Source: Triplophysa rosa
Lineage: Eukaryota; Chordata; Actinopteri; Cypriniformes; Nemacheilidae
Assembly: GCF_024868665.1 (NCBI RefSeq)
Contig: NC_079891.1
Span: forward strand, 29,962,665-30,026,664
DNA: 64,000 nucleotides
Reading direction: 5' to 3'
Below, piece by piece: positions 58,854-64,000 of this stretch (position 1 is the first letter of the stretch; each line of letters opens with the position of its first letter). The notes under the pieces are model-generated. The model was not told where the DNA came from. It worked only from the letters and a program-made list of their open reading frames with translations, and made no database searches. A program made the position numbers and the translations under genes.

Positions 58854-59171
58854 GTAAAAACCACGCAAACGTCATAAGTAGACCTCATACAACAGTATAA
58901 AACAATAAACAAGCCCAGTTCAGGACACCTTTAACACATAAAAAAGCCAAAAAAACGTATTTGTCCTTAAAAATCCTTTATTTACATAATGTTTCTTTGT
59001 TTTCCTTTTAAAATAAAATCTGGCCCAGGCATGGTTTTGACAGGTGACTCTTAATGTACGCATTCAGCACTTTTAAAGCAATTCCTCAGATCACTGCATA
59101 AAAAGTGCAGATTCTTTAGTTGTTATTAGTTGTTTAGCAAAGTTTTGAAACATCCAGTGTCGAAAGACATG

Positions 59172-59432
59172 ACATGAGACCCAAAAATGAAAACACTGTC
59201 ATCATTTATTCACCCTCATGTTGTTCCAACTCCTGTTGTATAACATTCTTTGTTACATGAAACACAAAATCAAATGTTGGCAAGAATGACTGACAACTTT
59301 TTGCTTTCAGTGTGCTAGTAAAAAGCAATGACACTATTCTCCAAAATGTCTATATTCACATACACAAAAAAAAGAAATACTTGACATAGAAATGACAACA
59401 TTTTTGGGTGAGCTATCTCTAGTATAAACCCG
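59172..59432. mobile_element. TTAA-type foldback MITE, copy i, worn ends
   Basis: The left 'gacccaaaaatgaaaacact' with 'catttattcaccctcatgtt' and the right 'tttttgggtgagctatct' match the family arms. The outer TTAA and about 10 bases on each side have decayed. Confidence 0.6.
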
Positions 59433-60178
59433 TTTAATAATTAAAGGATAATGTAAAACAACAGTTTGATTTTTCAGTACAAAAGGCTCGTTCTGATATC
59501 AATTATTTTTTTTACTATAGGGATGACACAGCACCCTGCAATAATGAACTTTTAGATTTTTCTGAGGTGTTTCTTGCCACTGGAATAACCTGCATCTTCC
59601 CGTGCAACATTAAATCTGTGTGTGTTTGTTTGCATACAGGGTAGGCCGACATGAAAGACATGGGCGAGACACACATAGCAGTATACAGCTCTGTTTTCAC
59701 TTGTTTGCATTGCATTGTGTGTGTGTTTTTACTATCTGTGATGAGGTGACAGCACTTAACACTAATTGGGCCGTCATCCTGTTTCTGTCTTTCTTACAGT
59801 TCGTCGTCTTCCTCTTCCCTTTATATCATCTCCACCTTTGTAAAACGGAAGCATAAATATTTCAGAATCCAACCCACTGGCACCTTTGATCAAAATAACA
59901 CACACACAAGAGAAATAAAGATATGTATATGCTTATATACAACCTCGAAAAAATTAAGAGAGCGGTAGGATAGGAGTGAATAGGAGTCAAGTTTTTGAAG
60001 TTCCAAAAAGTGCATCCATCGATCAAAGAACTGCTCGACACAGCTCTGTGGTCTTGACAAAGGTCTTCTGAAGTGAATCAATGTGTTTGTTTAAGAGAAA
60101 TATCTATATTGACAACGCTATTAACAAAATGTCTAACTTCTGTAATCCCTCTGCTGCGTGTGAACGAGAGGGTCGTTG

Positions 60179-60287
60179 TTCCGGCAAATGACGCAGGCGT
60201 GTCGTACGTTCCGGTGACGGACGTGGCATTTTTCAATTTGTATGGCTGTCACTGGAACTTACGACACGCCTGTGCCATTTGCCGGAA
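60179..60287. repeat. 109-bp near-perfect hairpin (MITE remnant or small RNA-like hairpin)
   Basis: The arm 60179-60218 ('ttccggcaaatgacgcaggc' onward) and the arm 60248-60287 (ending 'ctgtgccatttgccggaa') are inverse complements at 36 of 40 positions, with a loop of about 29 bases. It most likely is a very short MITE; length and stem also resemble hairpin RNA precursors, with no evidence of expression. Confidence 0.75.
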
Positions 60288-60289
60288 TA

Positions 60290-60575
60290 AAACTGTGATA
60301 AAAATCTTCCAAAATGTTTTTTTCTCCAAAATACATGTACAAATATTACTGTTGTATTGCTTTAATGTGAATATGAACTTGTTTTCTGTGCAGTATTTGA
60401 GGTCTGAAAAAATACAGAGGATATTTTCTGTTATTTTGACCTGTTTCTCCAGTTTTTGTTTTCTGAAAATAAATGCAAATACAACAAATATTTTGTTTGA
60501 AAGATGCAAAAATTATCATTTTACCTAAACACATGAAAAAACTGAAAATGGTCTTTAAAATAGTCTCTTATTTTA
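60290..60575. mobile_element. TIR repeat of the ATTAAGAGACCATT family, copy 3, left end missing
   Basis: 'tgaggtctgaaaaaatacag', 'ctgtttctccagtttttgtt' and 'aaaataaatgcaaatacaac' match the interiors of the copies at 24457 and 47453. The right end is a worn 'aaaatagtctcttat'. It directly abuts the hairpin at 60179-60287. Confidence 0.6.
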
Positions 60576-63195
60576 AAAAATTATTTAAAACAATTTGCAG
60601 CTGCGAGAGATTTTACTTAAATATGAGGTAACACACAGTTTCTGCCAATCTCATATTAATCTTGAGTACCTATACAGTAGTATTGCATGATCAAATTTAT
60701 AAAAGACAGATACAGCTGTACGATTATTTCTGGAAAAAGATGAGGGCCTGGAGGCGTGCAGAGGGGGCGGAACTACAGCACGAGCACACAATACATCATT
60801 GCATTGATTCACTATAAGTTTGTGTTGTTTACATTATGCACGTACACGCGATTGCCAACAAAACACAGACATATGACTTAGTTTGACTTATCGCATGCGG
60901 TTCATGTCCGGCATCTTTTAGCGGTGGGACCGCGCCATCTATCCGTTTCAAATGATTTCCAAATCCAGCGTTATATCCACCGTTTATATAACATTCATCT
61001 CCGAAATGCAGTGATCAAACAAACACAGCTAAACTTCCGGCAGCCGAGTGAAGCGGCATTGATGGGCGTGCTATTTCTCACGCTGGCTGGTTGACGCGTG
61101 GGTGTGCTCTTTCGCTCATGCTCGTGCGTGGGTGTGCTCTTTCGCTCGCTGGATGACGCATGGGTGTGCTTTTCCGGGGGAATTGTCCAATAAGGGACTA
61201 ATAACCCTTCTTAGAAACGGGAATCCATGTTCGGAAAAAACTTTCAGAAACCTGTACGAACCCTCGCGGAGCGAATCGAGCACAGAAATACTACTTCATA
61301 CGTTCAACTCGTTTTTTGACAAGTTGACCATGTTAAGCTTGAGAAGCCAGCACGTTTAACAGTGTAAAAAAGTTAGAATGCATGAAATAGCATGTTACCT
61401 CATCTTTAAATGCTATATAAGTTCATAAAATGTATTTTATTTTTTTTGTGCTGTGGTAGGCTTAGGAAAAAGTTCAAATACGAATAAGTCATCAGAACCT
61501 GTAAAATCTAATGGAGATGTATACAGCATGTCCCCCACCCTTCACCTCTACAAGCAAACAATCACATATAATTTGATAATATATATCGCCATAAACAATT
61601 TATAGTTGTGATTTATTGTGTTAACAGGCTTTTACTGAGGTCATTGTCACAAGCAACAAAAACGCAAGACTAACAACTGCTTTATTGCATGTGTGTTGTG
61701 TCCTTTATGAAATAAAGCGGTTTGTTGTAAAAAAGTAAAGCTACACAGTAATGTTAATAGACGTATAAATGAGTGTGTTTATATTTGCACTGGTATCTAT
61801 CAAAAAAAGGTGTGAAAGCACTCTGTGTATGCTTAATGATGCATAGGGTTGTTGTTTGGACACACTTTTGTACAGTAAATGTAAGAAGAAAAAAAAACAT
61901 ATTTTACACAAAGCTCTTATATGGCTGCTTGCTTAAAAGTGCTACAGTACATGTCTCCCACTTGTCCTGATCTTTTTCCTCATGGTCTTCTGATCACTCT
62001 GTTGTCTTCGATGTGTGGATGTTGTATAGATAGTAATGGACTGTACATTTTGACTTTACTGTTTCTCTTATATCCATTAGTTTTCTCAAAACTGTTCCTC
62101 TCTTCTTTCTCAATTCTATTTATCCACCAAAGAGGACGGCCAATGTAGAGGGTCATCTTCTCCCCAATCTCTTAGCTTCTTCTCATATTAATCAAGACTC
62201 CAGACACTTCCACAGGCTCCAATTCCACTTCAAAGTCAAGCCATTTCCCGCAATCTGAAAGGCCTGTCATCGCCGTACACGGACGGGAGAGAGAGAAATG
62301 CGAAGAGGAAGGCAGGCAAACCGATAAAGCGTATCCTAGAGATGCATACGTGGATGGTCTGCACCACCCGGGAAGCAGAAGCACATAGGCATAGGGCTAT
62401 GTCTGTGCTTCAGAGGTCTGCGGAGAAAATAATCATTCACTCTCTGTCTCTCTGAATTCCCCAGAAGTGTAAGTGGTGGTATCCTCATGTTCTCTGGCTC
62501 TGCATGAATTACGTTGCATCCGTGTGCCATTGTTGTGATAATGGGTAAAGTTATCTTCAAAGCTGAGTGGGGAACGCTGCGGGGTCAGAGAGAGGCAGCC
62601 TTCACGCTGCGTCTAATCCTTGAAATTACACCTGCCGCCGCTTCCTCGCCAGCCGCATTCCTGAAACTATTAAAATTAACAAAAGTTTCTGATAGAGACT
62701 TAATTAACATCCTGGCCTTTCCGGAAGCACCTTGCAAACTCAGGTACCCTTTCATGTTTGCGACAGAGAGAGAAAGGGAGGAAAAAGAACTAAATTCGAT
62801 TTGGTTGAGAAATTGCCGAGGGCTTGTGGGTTCATGCGCTCCTGCTGGACGCTTTTAGGAGATGAAACGAAACGGACGTCTTTTTGAGCATGTTCTTTCA
62901 TTCACGTCATTAATACCAATTCGGTAAGTGCTACTCTGTTAGTTTGTGGGCAGTTAAAATAAGGCAGGTAGGTAAATCTAATTTACAGACACAATTCTAT
63001 TAAATGTTACGTACTGCTAATCTCCAGTTTTTAAGAGTTTATATAAGCCAAACGTCCTTTTGAATTTTGACTATGCAAATTACCTGACCTTATACATAAT
63101 ATATATTTCTATAGGTTTCATTATATACAATTTATGTTTTATTGACAGAATAGTAATTGATTTCACTAAATATTGGAATATATTTGTGTTGTATG
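60576..63195. other. Unrecognised noncoding stretch, possible conserved element 62480-62840
   Basis: Apart from the tandem repeat at 61082 nothing is identified up to 62.1 kb. The region 62480-62840 is GC-balanced and unique, with an AATTAAC/TTAATTAA-rich centre, and keeps a 114-codon frame (62514-62858) without recognisable domains. It could be regulatory. Confidence 0.4.
61082..61172 (+). repeat. Short tandem repeat of 'gcgtgggtgtgctctttcgc'
   Basis: Three units based on 'gacgcgtgggtgtgctcttt', 'tgcgtgggtgtgctctttcg' and 'gacgcatgggtgtgcttttc' lie in tandem, separated by 'tcgctggatga'-like spacers. Confidence 0.75.
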
Positions 63196-64000
63196 CAGTG
63201 GCGCCCCCAAGGTGGGACCAGGGGAGCCGCGGTCCTCCCAAAAATTCACTGGCCCCCCATTGGTCCCCCAACCAGAATGAGATTTTTTAAATATATATAT
63301 ATTTTTTATATTAGAATAATAGTATTAATATTTATTAATTAAAATGTACATTATCGAAGCACTATGTAAAAAAAACAACTTGTATAATGTGTTATGTAGA
63401 ATACGATATCAACCCCTCCTCTCTCGTTTAACCTGCGAAACCGCGACTAATATGTGCACGGCAGCCGCAGTACCATGCACGTGACGTCATGTTTGCTCCT
63501 GTTCAGTCAGCACGCATGAAAGGGGTAGAGGGTTGGAGACGAAACTCACAAACTAGTAAGTAAAACGTGGTTTATTGTATGATAAAACTTATTGTATCAA
63601 ACTCTAATACGGGTTGGCTAACTGAGATTAAGCTAGTCGCTAAGGCATTGGATTTGAATTTTTCTGCTGCTCATACTCGCATTTTGATCGATCACTATAC
63701 ATGTTTGGTTAATGCATTACTCCATCAGCTGATCTTTAAATTGTTGGATTTGCAGTTTTTGGCATCTATTACTATCATATTTTTTATAGTCAAATATATG
63801 TAGAACAGTTAGCGAATTAGCATGTATCGATCAAACACTGAAAATATTAGTAAATTAAATTAGAAATTAAATCGTAAGAATATTAATAACTTTATATGAT
63901 CCCAGTAGTATTAATGGCAGTTCCAAAACTCTTAACCATTAGATTCAGGCATAATACTTTTTTTTTTTAATGTACCACCCTAAGATTTTTACAGGCCCCT
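63196..64000. mobile_element. hAT-like element with CAGTGGCGCCCCCAAGG end, cut by the window edge
   Basis: The left end 'cagtggcgcccccaaggtgg' plus 'ggccccccattggtccccca' is typical of a hAT family in fish whose other end reads '...ggcccct...cactg'. The window stops at 'tttttacaggcccct', probably just before that end. The interior has no transposase frame. Confidence 0.65.

Larger units (their letters stand above)
56556..58934 (+). mobile_element. Second THAP-bearing TTAA element, interrupted by a hAT
   Basis: TTAA occurs at 56556-56559 and 58931-58934. The ends 'ttaaaggggccatgaattaa' and the inverse of 'cagttcaggacacctttaa' match imperfectly. The inside includes a THAP-domain frame (57291-57482). 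The hAT at 57741-58853 plus its duplication accounts for 1.12 kb, leaving an original length near 1.26 kb. The TTAAAGGGG start is shared with the element at 36053, but the remaining sequence differs, so this is a separate family. Confidence 0.65.

Noticed and set aside
60073..60528. 151-codon frame
   Set aside because: It runs through a hairpin and a known repeat family, so it is a chance frame in mobile-element sequence.
1..64000. CRISPR array, prokaryotic operon or integrated bacteriophage
   Set aside because: The repeats present are eukaryotic transposons and simple repeats; there are no regularly spaced repeats with unique spacers and no bacterial-type gene packing.

Overview
The window looks like nuclear DNA of a ray-finned fish, most likely a cyprinid or other cypriniform. 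The grounds are AT-rich, intron-like and intergenic sequence, one vertebrate-type coding exon with a consensus splice acceptor, a 5S-rRNA-derived SINE, and many DNA transposons (hAT-like, TTAA-flanked, short foldback MITEs) of kinds abundant in zebrafish and carp genomes. The organism is inferred from this repeat spectrum. There is no bacterial or viral gene organisation.

The only convincing host gene is at the left end on the + strand: the 3' terminal exon (2084-3280) of a TMEM132-family membrane protein, closest to TMEM132B. Positions 1-2083 belong to the preceding intron and carry two transposon copies. The exon encodes the end of the ectodomain, one transmembrane helix and the whole cytoplasmic tail. 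A roughly 1.4-kb 3' UTR follows, with the best poly(A) signal at 4644.

From about 4.7 kb to the end (about 59 kb) I find no host coding exon that I can support. This is a gene desert or long intergenic stretch built from mobile-element remnants separated by unrecognised sequence. The main classes are: (1) hAT-like elements with 8-bp target duplications (42243-44045 with a second hAT nested at 42817-43838, 57741-58853, 53821-54615, 55612-55907, 19748-20221); (2) TTAA-flanked elements with TTAAAGGGG ends at 155-694, 36053-37371 and 51336-52059, the longest carrying a broken THAP-domain exon (Kolobok-like), plus a second THAP-bearing element at 56556-58934; (3) many copies of a TTAA-flanked foldback MITE with the end TTAAAGGGACAGTTCACCC; (4) larger foldback elements (12750-13590 and 13745-15585, the latter hosting a 5S-derived SINE); (5) other terminal-inverted-repeat MITEs and simple repeats.

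The window is therefore the 3' end of one neuronal-type membrane gene followed by a layered transposon record. Nested insertions and target duplications give relative ages in several places. Three unique, unusually structured stretches (about 23.0-23.5, 46.0-46.2 and 62.5-62.8 kb) are candidates for conserved regulatory DNA, which only cross-species alignment can show.
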